From the NCBI GenBank assembly GCA_024206195.1, contig JAAGZO010000872.1, positions 1-6,992 of the forward strand: 6,992 bases of DNA, in the 5' to 3' direction. Under the pieces are notes generated by a model that did not search any database, was not told the DNA's origin, and saw only the letters and a list, made by a program, of their open reading frames with translations. Shown piece by piece: positions 1-5,585 of this stretch; the stretch's first letter is position 1, and every line of letters begins with the position of its first letter. A program made the translations under genes and the position numbers. Source of the DNA: a bacterium (lineage in GTDB: Archaea; Nanoarchaeota; Nanoarchaeia; Woesearchaeales; UBA10216).

Positions 1-137
1 AAACCCCACTCGGAGCAAGACCAAATAGGGTTCCTATAGGCGTGACCCGCGCTGGAACCGGGTAGGTTGCTTGAGGTGCATAGTGATATGCATCCCAGAT
101 GAATGATTGTCCACGACAGAACCCGGCTTATCGGCAA
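1..137 (+). repeat. attL: left direct repeat of the integrated element
   Basis: Bases 1-137 are repeated exactly at 6856-6992. The two copies are in the same orientation, with an integrase gene just inside the left copy, which is the standard arrangement for an element integrated into the 3' end of an RNA gene. The repeat may be longer, since both copies reach a window edge. The crossover point inside the repeat cannot be fixed from one sequence. Confidence 0.93.
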
Positions 138-147
138 ACTCCTCGAT
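1..147 (+). ncRNA. rnpB: RNase P RNA, 3' end (left copy, probably the functional one)
   Basis: This is the 3' part of the catalytic RNA of RNase P, which trims 5' leaders from tRNA precursors. The conserved block AGCAAGACCAAATAGGG lies near 15-31 and the 3' block ACAGAACCCGGCTTATCGG at about 116-134, both as in enterobacterial and pseudomonad type A RNAs. The 5' two thirds would lie to the left of the window. Because the integrase gene follows directly, this is the junction where the element's own copy of the 3' end restores a full-length rnpB. The mature 3' end is estimated at about 140-147 and is not certain. No obvious terminator follows, so rnpB transcripts may run into the integrase gene. 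Confidence 0.9.
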
Positions 148-199
148 TATTTTTCTCAATATTTCAATAGGTTATGCACCAATATGGAGTATTGTGAAA

Positions 200-1525
200 A
201 TGGTACAACAACTGGTACAGAGCCGCCATCCTTACGTCATTTTACGTGGGCGCACCTATTACTTCCGCTACGCATTTCCTAAGCATCTTCGTGATCTATG
301 TCCTTGGTTACCTGCTGAGGTTAAAAGAACTCTTCGCACATCATCTTTCTCTGACGCTGTTGCATTCGTCACGCAGAAGCAATCTCTTATCAATGTACTG
401 AAGTGCTGTCGTGATGCATCGCTTGTGAAAGGCTTGTATGAGCGTCTGCAGGACTTTTCTGGAGATATGCAGGGATGGGTTGGTTCTCAATATAAAGCTC
501 TTATAGGGCAAGAGGGATGCTCAGGTAATACTGTTATTGCGTCAACACCGAAATCCTCCTATGGGCCCAAGTTATCTAGGGTCTGGAATGATTTTATTAA
601 GTGGAAGAATTGGACTGCTAAGCGAACTAGCACCAATGAATTGCTCTTCAATAATCTCATGTTCTTTCTAGGTGATAAATCCATCACTCATATAACAAAG
701 GCTGATGTTAAAAAGGCATTAGGTTCTATTTCTAAACTACCTGTAAGAAATAAGCGCCCCTACAGCCGTATGGCATTGAAAGACATTGTTAAGCGAGATA
801 TTCCAGAGGAAGATCGTATTTCCAGTAAATCTGTACGTGAGCACTTGAAATTAATGCAGGGGATGTTCAGCAGTTATCTGGTCAAGGAGGTTGAACTTCT
901 GGATAGATCTCCTACCGAAGGGGTTAGGTGGGAGGTTGAGAATAACCGTTATGGGAATATGACTGATGTTCAGGTCAGGCATGTCTTAAAACGCTCTGTT
1001 AATAAGCCTGAGTGGTTTAGGTGGTTCTTGAAGATCGCTGTGTACAGTGGGGCGAGAAGGTCTGAAATAGCAGCTCTGGAGGCTACAGACTTTAGATATT
1101 GTGAAGATACTCAAAGGCATTACTTTCTGATTCGTAAGGGCAAGACTCCTGCTGCTAGAAGATTTGTGCCTGTTCATCGTGAGCTCATACAAGCTGGGTT
1201 AATCGCTTGGATTGGTAAGCAGGAGGGAATGTTATTCCCTATTGCGGCAAATACGCCTAATCGAGTAACTGAGAACTTTGCCGGCCTGCTAGATGAGCAT
1301 GTAAATGGCATGGGAGAGCGGATTGTTTTCCACTCTGTTAGGCATACTTTCATAACTAAAGCTCGTGCAGCGACCCCTAATACAGCGTTGATACAGCAAG
1401 TGGTTGGTCATGAGAAGACTGGAGCTGGCATGACTGATAGGTATACGCATTCTTTCCAGATGAAGGATGTATTGCCTGTTGTCGATAAAGTTGACTACAG
1501 ATCTAGTGGTAGCAGTGTGTTATAA
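200..1525 (+). CDS. int: Tyrosine-recombinase integrase of the element
   Basis: This is a 441-residue site-specific recombinase expected to insert the element into, and help excise it from, the rnpB 3' end. The N-terminus (LRGRTYYFRYAFP, about 15-27) resembles the DUF6538 arm found in many proteobacterial integrases, and a SAM-like core-binding region follows. The catalytic set is complete: R286 in SGARRSE, a lysine at K313 or K315, H378 and R381 in HSVRH, H404 in VGHE, and nucleophile Y415 in DRYTH. I chose ATG 200, with GGAG at 186-189. The frame is open back to a TTG at 107, but that lies inside rnpB and would translate RNase P RNA sequence; a GTG at 194 is possible. The first codons overlap a tandem TGGTAC motif that also occurs at the right end, so integrase binding could affect its own expression. 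The family call is firm. Confidence 0.95.
   Translation: MVQQLVQSRHPYVILRGRTYYFRYAFPKHLRDLCPWLPAEVKRTLRTSSFSDAVAFVTQKQSLINVLKCCRDASLVKGLYERLQDFSGDMQGWVGSQYKALIGQEGCSGNTVIASTPKSSYGPKLSRVWNDFIKWKNWTAKRTSTNELLFNNLMFFLGDKSITHITKADVKKALGSISKLPVRNKRPYSRMALKDIVKRDIPEEDRISSKSVREHLKLMQGMFSSYLVKEVELLDRSPTEGVRWEVENNRYGNMTDVQVRHVLKRSVNKPEWFRWFLKIAVYSGARRSEIAALEATDFRYCEDTQRHYFLIRKGKTPAARRFVPVHRELIQAGLIAWIGKQEGMLFPIAANTPNRVTENFAGLLDEHVNGMGERIVFHSVRHTFITKARAATPNTALIQQVVGHEKTGAGMTDRYTHSFQMKDVLPVVDKVDYRSSGSSVL
201..219 (+). promoter_or_regulatory. Candidate integrase arm site, left (tandem TGGTACA)
   Basis: TGGTAC occurs at 201-206 and 213-218, 12 bp apart, within TGGTACAacAACTGGTACA. The same spaced pair occurs at 6783-6801 near the right end as TGGTACAttAACTGGTACA. 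Two matching tandem motifs placed just inside the two attachment repeats are what arm-type integrase sites look like. The left pair is also coding (VQQLVQ of the integrase), so coincidence is not excluded. Confidence 0.45.
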
Positions 1526-1630
1526 AGGCTTGCTGATGGCTGATTAGGCTCGGTGTTAAGCTGCTATAACTGCTGTCAGAGCTTTGAAGAGTGCAGGGAA
1601 ATGGTGGAGCAGTGGCCTACTTACCTTGCG

Positions 1631-2173
1631 TCACTGTGAAAAATCCATATCCATATATTGCAGGGAATCGTCGAGGGATTGATCCATGCTTATCAATACT
1701 TGGTCAAGAGTAATGTCGTTGGTGGTATCAATTAGGTTGTAGTACAACCATGTCGCAGCATGTCTTTTAAATTCTCTGTTAGGGATTAAGATAAAGGGGT
1801 TTACCATGTAGCACTTCTTCTTTCCCTTCTTTAAGATTTGCTTATCAACTAGTGCCTTTATGTTGTTGTTGCGCTGCATTAGGGCTTTTATCAGCTTGGT
1901 ATGGTCAGTATCTAATGCCAGATTTACCTCATTTAAATTCCTGCTGGCATTTGGGTACTTTTTGTCTAGCTGGTAGTTAATGCTAATTCTGTTTCTAAAA
2001 TATAAGAATATTTCAAGCTGGGACTTGTTAAGGCTCCCTATGACAGCAAGTGTATCGATAGTGCCTGTGGGGAACATTTTGGTTGCTTGGCCTGAGCCTA
2101 TCATCGTGTATGGCGGCTTGGGGTCTTTCCAATACTGGTTTTTAGGAGTGCTGGCTTGGTCCTTCTGGCTCAT
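1631..2173 (-). CDS. RepL-like winged-helix protein, copy A
   Basis: This 180-residue basic protein is probably DNA binding. Residues 20-35 read PPYTMIGSGQATKMFP. Residues 48-115 are helical and suggest a winged-helix domain. They are followed by ILKKGKKKCYMVNPFILIP (about 113-131), a wing-like hairpin and 'NPF..IP' ending that recalls plasmid RepL replication proteins. The protein on the other side of the AT-rich gap (2743-3234) is a clear relative, with 10 of 16 identities in the first block and the same YMxNPxxxIP block. This copy has an extra acidic tail (about 149-180, with several Asp and Met) that the relative lacks. The start is ATG at 2173 with AAAGG 8 bases upstream. The gene converges on the integrase gene. 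The role could be replication initiation or control of the element's switch; the RepL link is by motif and context only. Confidence 0.72.
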   Translation of the reverse strand: MSQKDQASTPKNQYWKDPKPPYTMIGSGQATKMFPTGTIDTLAVIGSLNKSQLEIFLYFRNRISINYQLDKKYPNASRNLNEVNLALDTDHTKLIKALMQRNNNIKALVDKQILKKGKKKCYMVNPFILIPNREFKRHAATWLYYNLIDTTNDITLDQVLISMDQSLDDSLQYMDMDFSQ

Positions 2174-2199
2174 TAGCGGTGCCTTTGATCTGGAGTTTT

Positions 2200-2216
2200 A
2201 CTATGTATTTTATAGT
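2200..2216. repeat. 17-bp dyad ACTAT-N7-ATAGT, copy 1
   Basis: The sequence ACTATGTATTTTATAGT is an interrupted palindrome; outer bases extend the arms to 7 bp (2198-2204 and 2212-2218). It lies 27 bp upstream of the start codon of the minus-strand RepL-like gene and overlaps a possible -10 (TATAAA on the minus strand). That is a good position for an autoregulatory operator. Confidence 0.5.
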
Positions 2217-2348
2217 AATTTAGATTTATTGTAATAAAAAATATAGTTAAGTGGTTGTATACATTTCTGATTTACCCTGCTAGTTAAGCGTATTTTGTTC
2301 ATCTTATTGAAGAAAATGTGATTAAAATCATAGGCAAAATTATAAAAA

Positions 2349-2365
2349 ACTATATATTTAATAGT
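2349..2365. repeat. 17-bp dyad ACTAT-N7-ATAGT, copy 2
   Basis: The sequence ACTATATATTTAATAGT matches copy 1 at 15 of 17 positions, with the same 7-bp spacer, and starts 149 bp from it. Two dyads of the same design between divergent genes suggest binding sites for one of the flanking RepL-like proteins, although AT-rich sequence makes chance matches easier. Confidence 0.45.
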
Positions 2366-2505
2366 ATAAATATTCTCAACTTATTGATAATAAAGGATTT
2401 TTGTTTAGTTTTATTACCTATTAAAGAATATATATTTATATAAACTATTTAAGGAAAAAAGAAGATATATAGATAATTAAGGAAATAAGAGAGTTTTTCT
2501 TTTAT

Positions 2506-2582
2506 GAGGTATTCCTACCTCCCATAGAAGGGAAGGTAATAAATGTTCTTAAAGATGTTTAAAGCCTGCTTACCTCTTTCCC
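2506..2582 (+). promoter_or_regulatory. Attenuator-like set of competing hairpins upstream of the second RepL-like gene
   Basis: Four segments can pair in exclusive ways: 1, GAGGTA (2506-2511); 2, TACCTCCC (2516-2523); 3, GGGAAGGTAA (2530-2539); 4, TTACCTCTTTCCC (2570-2582). Segments 1:2 form a 6-bp hairpin with loop TTCC. Segments 2:3 pair over 8 bp with one bulge. Segments 3:4 pair with a larger bulge. This recalls leader RNAs with alternative folds. No U-tract ends any of the stems, so control by termination is not shown. Confidence 0.35.
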
Positions 2583-2621
2583 ATCCTTGTCACTAAACAC
2601 CAAAGTGGCAATCCAGCCTTT

Positions 2622-2641
2622 TATATTATTTAAATAATATA
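2622..2641. repeat. 20-bp perfect palindrome, all A/T
   Basis: Bases 2622-2641 (TATATTATTTAAATAATATA) equal their own reverse complement. The palindrome lies about 100 bp upstream of the start of the 163-residue RepL-like protein. It may be an operator, a DNA-unwinding segment or just AT-rich sequence. Confidence 0.4.
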
Positions 2642-2742
2642 TATAAATCATTATAAAACAATAAGTTAGCTGTGTTTTTACATGCAGGAAAAGTAGTATT
2701 TTTGTGTGTAAATCTACAATATTTGAATATTTCGGAGTAGTT

Positions 2743-3234
2743 ATGAATGATGACCTAAAACAAAGAGTGCAAGATCTAAAAAATAATCAGCAGCTAGTTG
2801 CAACTTATGAAGTCAAGGAGCGTAGCAAATCACCGCCTTACATTACTGTGGGTAATGGGATAGCAACAAAAGCGTTTCCCGACAGTGTAGCAGTAGATAC
2901 TATCAGGGTCTTAAATGAACTAACTAAAGAACAGAGAGGCTTGGTTGCTGATTTGAAAGATATACTGGTAGAGCAGTGGATGAGTGATCATTATTCAAAT
3001 CGTATATCTAAAAATCCCAATTTAATAACCTTGCAGAGAAAGGGTAACAACGAGTGTCATGACAACATATCTAAAAGGATGTCGGAACATAGGAACTGTA
3101 CTGAGCTAACAGAGAAAGGGGTGCTTGTTAAAGTCAAAAATCGTCAGTATATGCTCAATCCTTATATGTTCATCCCTTCTAAAGACTTTAAGCAAATAGA
3201 GGAATTATGGAGGGAATACACTACTACAGAATAA
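2743..3234 (+). CDS. RepL-like winged-helix protein, copy B
   Basis: This 163-residue protein is related to the one encoded divergently at 1631-2173. The shared blocks are PPYITVGNGIATKAFP (31-46) and RQYMLNPYMFIPSKDFK (about 134-150). The middle (about 55-125) is helical and the part before YMLNP has a wing-like character. The N-terminal 30 residues are charged and differ from copy A, and the acidic C-terminal tail of copy A is missing. I chose ATG 2743, which has GGAG 5 bases upstream; the frame also opens at a GTG (2704) that lacks such a site. A pair of diverged copies facing away from a shared control region could be an initiator and its antagonist, or two initiators with different sites. 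Family membership is an inference from the NPxxxIP block; the kinship of the two proteins is seen directly. Confidence 0.72.
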   Translation: MNDDLKQRVQDLKNNQQLVATYEVKERSKSPPYITVGNGIATKAFPDSVAVDTIRVLNELTKEQRGLVADLKDILVEQWMSDHYSNRISKNPNLITLQRKGNNECHDNISKRMSEHRNCTELTEKGVLVKVKNRQYMLNPYMFIPSKDFKQIEELWREYTTTE

Positions 3235-3278
3235 CCATTCTCCCTCTTTATAAATCAAAGTGTTCAGATTTTTCCTGT

Positions 3279-3389
3279 GTCGTTGTTTCGTCACTAGAAG
3301 CAACGTAGCGTAGCGGAGTGCTTCTATGTTACGTAAACATAAGACTAAGGGAAAAAGATGACGAAGCCTCGTGAGAGGCTGAGAGCGAC
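3279..3389 (+). ncRNA. Candidate multi-branched structured RNA
   Basis: About 110 nt fold into a nested set of helices. The outer stem is GTCGTT (3279-3284) with AGCGAC (3384-3389, one G-U). The second stem is TTCGTCA (3287-3293) with TGACGAA (3359-3365). Inside are hairpins TAGAAGCA/TGCTTCTA (3295-3302/3319-3326) and TGTT/AACA (3327-3330/3336-3339). Beside them is AGCCTC-GTGA-GAGGCT (3365-3380), with a GNRA tetraloop. It matches no RNA family I know. It could equally be a single-strand DNA structure, and which strand is transcribed is not known. Confidence 0.35.
3302..3319 (+). repeat. 18-bp inverted repeat, left arm
   Basis: The sequence AACGTAGCGTAGCGGAGT is, with one mismatch (17 of 18), the reverse complement of 3582-3599. 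It is GC-richer than its surroundings and forms the loop of the 8-bp hairpin 3295-3326. The two arms enclose about 260 bp. Confidence 0.6.
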
Positions 3390-3581
3390 CATATAGCGTA
3401 GAGCATCGCCCCTCAAAAGACTAAAAAAGCTTTTTATTTCATTTCGTTATATGTATTCATCTAATATAAGAAATTGAAACAAAAATTAATATTAATATTA
3501 ATAGTGTTCTAATCAATGCTGGCTTTGCCACTCCTAACGGAGTGTCATCATCTCTTATCCTTCTAGCTTATGGAGTGCGTT

Positions 3582-3599
3582 ACTCCGCTGCGCTACGTT
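3582..3599 (+). repeat. 18-bp inverted repeat, right arm
   Basis: The sequence ACTCCGCTGCGCTACGTT is the reverse complement of 3302-3319 with one mismatch. It sits between two local hairpins (3572-3586 and 3596-3622). Confidence 0.6.
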
Positions 3600-3622
3600 C
3601 CTGCTCCAACGCCTCAGGAACG
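3596..3622 (+). repeat. Perfect 8-bp stem-loop
   Basis: CGTTCCTG (3596-3603) pairs with CAGGAACG (3615-3622) around an 11-nt loop. No T-run follows, so it is not a simple terminator. Confidence 0.5.
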
Positions 3623-3701
3623 AGATGAATACCTTTATCTGATGCATGATCAGGATTGTTTCATTTCAATTTATATAATTATTATTTTATGGAAAGGTGA
3701 A

Positions 3702-3851
3702 ATGATTTATAGATCCTCTGGTTATGAAGATGGTCATGGCAAGACGTTCAACTATTGGCTGTCATTCCAACTAGAGGGGTATCTCGCAAAGAAATTACAG
3801 ATGGGCGGTAAGCCCCCTAGCTCCCCTTCAGCCCAATCAATTCAGCTCTGA
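3702..3851 (+). CDS. Small unrecognised protein (49 aa)
   Basis: I do not recognise this product. Reading from ATG 3702 gives 49 residues: a polar, aromatic part (MIYRSSGYEDGHGKTFNYWL, 1-20), a likely helix (SFQLEGYLAKKLQMG) and a tail rich in Pro and Ser. GGAAAGG (3691-3697) lies 4 bases upstream and supports this start. The frame runs back to ATG 3570, but that part overlaps hairpins and would encode an odd isoleucine run (ISIYIIIIL). It has no membrane segment and no catalytic motif. It may be a small regulator, or the remains of a longer gene whose start was lost when the repeats upstream arose. The coding call rests on the ribosome site and protein-like composition only. Confidence 0.4.
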   Translation: MIYRSSGYEDGHGKTFNYWLSFQLEGYLAKKLQMGGKPPSSPSAQSIQL

Positions 3852-4028
3852 CGTACAAGCCTATACATGAACTTTTATCAAAGCGTACCTCAACCTACAC
3901 ACTCCGCTATATGGGAAAATAGCAGCATTTATTAGAGGGGTAATACTTACTAAACACATTGATTGGTGCTGACATACCCCCGGTGTTTTATCTTTAAGAG
4001 GAGTGCTGGTAGGAGGGTTGTCCTGTTG

Positions 4029-4057
4029 TGCTGGGAAATACATTGGAGAACCCAGCA
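4029..4057 (+). promoter_or_regulatory. Hairpin carrying the ribosome site of the RadC-like gene
   Basis: TGCTGGG (4029-4035) pairs perfectly with CCCAGCA (4051-4057). The 15-nt loop holds the Shine-Dalgarno GGAGA (4045-4049). The last stem base touches the start codon ATG 4058. If it forms in the mRNA, the start region would be held against the stem while the ribosome site is displayed in the loop, so opening or closing of this stem could set translation. Confidence 0.5.
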
Positions 4058-4510
4058 ATGACTAAATATTCAGAGTACCAACAGGAAGCTATTAAGGTGG
4101 CTTTGTCAGCTATACAGCAGACTCTAACCAGCAATAACGTCATAGATTCACCAAAGGAAGTTCAGAACTACCTGACATTAAAACTAGCAGCTGAACCAGA
4201 CGAATGGTTCGGTGCAATGTTCCTCACTAACAAGCATCACCTGATAAGCTTTGAGAGGCTATTCAGGGGTACTGTAAACGCATCGCATGTCCACATCAGA
4301 GTCATAGCTAGAAAGGCCTTAGAGCTCAATGCAGCAGCTGTCATACTAGCTCACAATCATCCCAGTGGTATAGCTGAACCAAGTAGTGCAGATCAGACAA
4401 TAACTACCCGAATTAAAGATGCATTACAGATCTTTGACGTTAGGGTTCTAGATCACTTTATCGTTTCACCAGGTCAATCATGTTCATTAGCAGAACGTGG
4501 TTGGCTGTAA
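4058..4510 (+). CDS. RadC-like JAB/MPN (JAMM) domain protein, short form
   Basis: This 150-residue protein is the RadC-type JAMM fold on its own, without the helix-hairpin-helix N-terminal domain of chromosomal RadC (about 220 aa). The metal-site signature is complete: E66 in LISFERLFRGT, then H99 and H101 in LAHNHPSG, and D112 ten residues after H101 in EPSSADQ. The fold resembles zinc-dependent isopeptidases, but no proven reaction is known for RadC. Short copies are very common on integrative elements, prophages and plasmids, often near SSB and replication genes, as here. The start is ATG 4058, with GGAGA 8 bases upstream inside a hairpin loop; a GTG at 4028 in frame has no such support. 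A strong terminator follows at 4522. The family call is firm; the function is open. Confidence 0.92.
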   Translation: MTKYSEYQQEAIKVALSAIQQTLTSNNVIDSPKEVQNYLTLKLAAEPDEWFGAMFLTNKHHLISFERLFRGTVNASHVHIRVIARKALELNAAAVILAHNHPSGIAEPSSADQTITTRIKDALQIFDVRVLDHFIVSPGQSCSLAERGWL

Positions 4511-4521
4511 GTAAAGATATT

Positions 4522-4554
4522 AGCCAGGCCTTACAGCTTGGCTTTTTCTTTTTC
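4522..4554 (+). terminator. Rho-independent terminator after the RadC-like gene
   Basis: AGCCAGGC (4522-4529) pairs with GCTTGGCT (4536-4543) over 8 bp with one G-U, with a 6-nt loop, followed by TTTTTCTTTTT. It sits 12 bases after the stop codon and ends transcription before the convergent gene. Confidence 0.88.
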
Positions 4555-4597
4555 CTGTATTGCCTGAACCAGCTATCACTAGTTCCTTTCACATACC

Positions 4598-4960
4598 TTA
4601 AAATGGTACGTCATCCCAAAAATCATCTTCATTATCTTGCGCTGAGGTTGATGGGGCTGGTGCTGTACTTGTCGCTGGTGCCTGGGCTTGGTTAGCAATC
4701 TTTTCTAATCGCCATGCTGTAAGATTATTGAAGTACCTACCATTGTATTCACGCCCTCGAATGTTGAATGACACATTGACTTCGTCACCAGCAGCTAGGT
4801 CATTCAGCAGGTCAGCTTTTTCTTTGAGAAATTCAAAGTTGATGTCTTGTGTGTAGTTCCCATCTTCAACGCTGACAACTAGCTCTCGTTTACTAAAGCC
4901 GCTGGAAAAAGTTTGTGGATCTTGAATCACTTTTACTTTACCGCTTAATTCGAAATTCAT
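4598..4960 (-). CDS. DUF3127-type single-stranded-DNA-binding protein (SSB-like)
   Basis: This 120-residue protein has an OB-fold-like N-terminal domain (1-88) and a flexible tail. MNFELSGKVKVIQDPQTFSSGFSKRELVV, NVSFNIRGREYNGRYFNNLTAWRLE (to residue 86) and the overall layout are typical of the DUF3127 family, which resembles SSB. The tail (90-111) is rich in Ala, Pro, Ser and Thr and ends in DDFWDDVPF (112-120), the acidic tip that true SSB proteins use to recruit replication and repair partners. It probably coats single-stranded DNA during replication or transfer of the element. I chose ATG 4960 (MNFELSG); a TTG two codons upstream is possible. An AGG lies 9 bases before the ATG, so the ribosome site is weak. 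It converges on the RadC-like gene with an 87-bp gap. Confidence 0.85.
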   Translation of the reverse strand: MNFELSGKVKVIQDPQTFSSGFSKRELVVSVEDGNYTQDINFEFLKEKADLLNDLAAGDEVNVSFNIRGREYNGRYFNNLTAWRLEKIANQAQAPATSTAPAPSTSAQDNEDDFWDDVPF

Positions 4961-5181
4961 GCGCAATTGCCTGTATTTAGTTAACAGATATGGGAATTTA
5001 GGAAGACCTGGGTTAAACGAGAGTTCTGGTCATCGGTAAATTTTAATGTATCAGTGGGTACAAGTGCACTATCAATTATCGGAATTAGTCGCCTGCATCT
5101 GAGGGTGGCTACTCTGCGCTTAGCAAAGCTCTTAGAGTCTACATTGAGCTATCTAGTTATGAAGTTGCTAATCCGCATTCA

Positions 5182-5248
5182 ACATAAGGCAGGAATTATG
5201 CGCAGCTGCAAGCAGCCGTTCGCTATCGCCGTATAATTTACCTTATGT
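5182..5248. repeat. Two-part inverted repeat
   Basis: ACATAAGG (5182-5189) and AATTAT (5194-5199) are answered by ATAATT (5233-5238) and CCTTATGT (5241-5248). The 33-nt middle holds its own GCTGC-aa-GCAGC hairpin (5205-5216). The shape is a long, interrupted stem with a capped loop. It could be a recombination, replication or RNA structure; it is not recognised. Confidence 0.45.
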
Positions 5249-5585
5249 GGTAAATGCTCGCATAGGCAGGGCTGTTTGAGTGCAGGAGAGATTGTCAGGC
5301 TTGTAGTTGTGAAAGATCCATTACAATGCGTTCCTATACCTAGGACGCTGAGTACAATTGAGAGCTTCCTTTCCTAGCTAATTTGCATACTTCAACGTAC
5401 AGCCATCATGCTGCGCTGATACTGGTTGAAAAAGGTTGGTTGTGCCTAACTTAATAAAAATTAAGAATATTTCCTAGAGACTGTTATCTGCTCTTTTGTT
5501 AGGTTAATGCGCGTAGCATGAGCATTTTCGTATAAAAAATCGTAGGTGCGCAATTCTATGTTGAGATGTAGGCTTGGCTTCTAGA

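Larger units (their letters stand above)
2174..2742. other. AT-rich divergent intergenic region, candidate origin or control region
   Basis: This 569-bp gap lies between two divergent RepL-like genes and carries no convincing ORF. It is strikingly AT-rich, especially 2200-2510 and 2610-2730. It contains a 17-bp dyad present twice (2200-2216, 2349-2365), alternately pairing segments (2506-2582) and a 20-bp perfect palindrome (2622-2641). Such a region beside replication-like genes is a reasonable place for an origin, operators and both promoters. No DnaA box or regular iteron array was recognised by eye. Confidence 0.45.
3235..3701. other. Structured non-coding stretch
   Basis: These 467 bp contain no convincing gene. 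They begin with a densely paired segment (3279-3389), continue with an AT-rich part that includes the self-complementary AAAAAGCTTTTT (about 3426-3437), and end with several small hairpins: CACTCC/GGAGTG (3529-3544), GGAGT/ACTCC (3572-3586) and CGTTCCTG/CAGGAACG (3596-3622). An open frame starts at ATG 3570, but its first 44 codons lie over these hairpins and look non-coding. Confidence 0.5.

Noticed and set aside
107..199. Longer integrase start at TTG 107
   Set aside because: It would translate RNase P RNA sequence and has no ribosome site; ATG 200 begins the recognisable integrase sequence.
986..1192. Minus-strand 68-codon frame inside the integrase gene
   Set aside because: It is a shadow of the integrase coding sequence with no protein-like features.
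1980..2234. Plus-strand 84-codon frame over the start of the minus-strand RepL-like gene
   Set aside because: It is antisense to a better supported gene; hydrophobic residues come from the complementary strand.
3426..3437. AAAAAGCTTTTT as a terminator
   Set aside because: It is a self-complementary A/T run with no loop and no GC stem; too weak to call.
3570..3701. N-terminal extension of the 49-aa ORF
   Set aside because: It overlaps hairpins and an inverted repeat, and only ATG 3702 has a ribosome site.
3861..4058. Minus-strand 65-codon frame
   Set aside because: No ribosome site or recognisable content; it overlaps the leader hairpin of the RadC-like gene.
4480..4695. Plus-strand 71-codon frame across the terminator
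   Set aside because: It runs through a strong terminator and is antisense to the SSB-like gene.
5054..5236. 60-codon frame upstream of the peptide operon
   Set aside because: It has a GTG start without a ribosome site and an unrecognised, unconvincing sequence.
5444..5504. Integron attC-like site: GCCTAAC (5444-5450) and GTTAGGT (5498-5504)
   Set aside because: The outer boxes fit the RYYYAAC/GTTRRRY consensus, but the inner parts do not pair and no integron integrase or cassette array is present.
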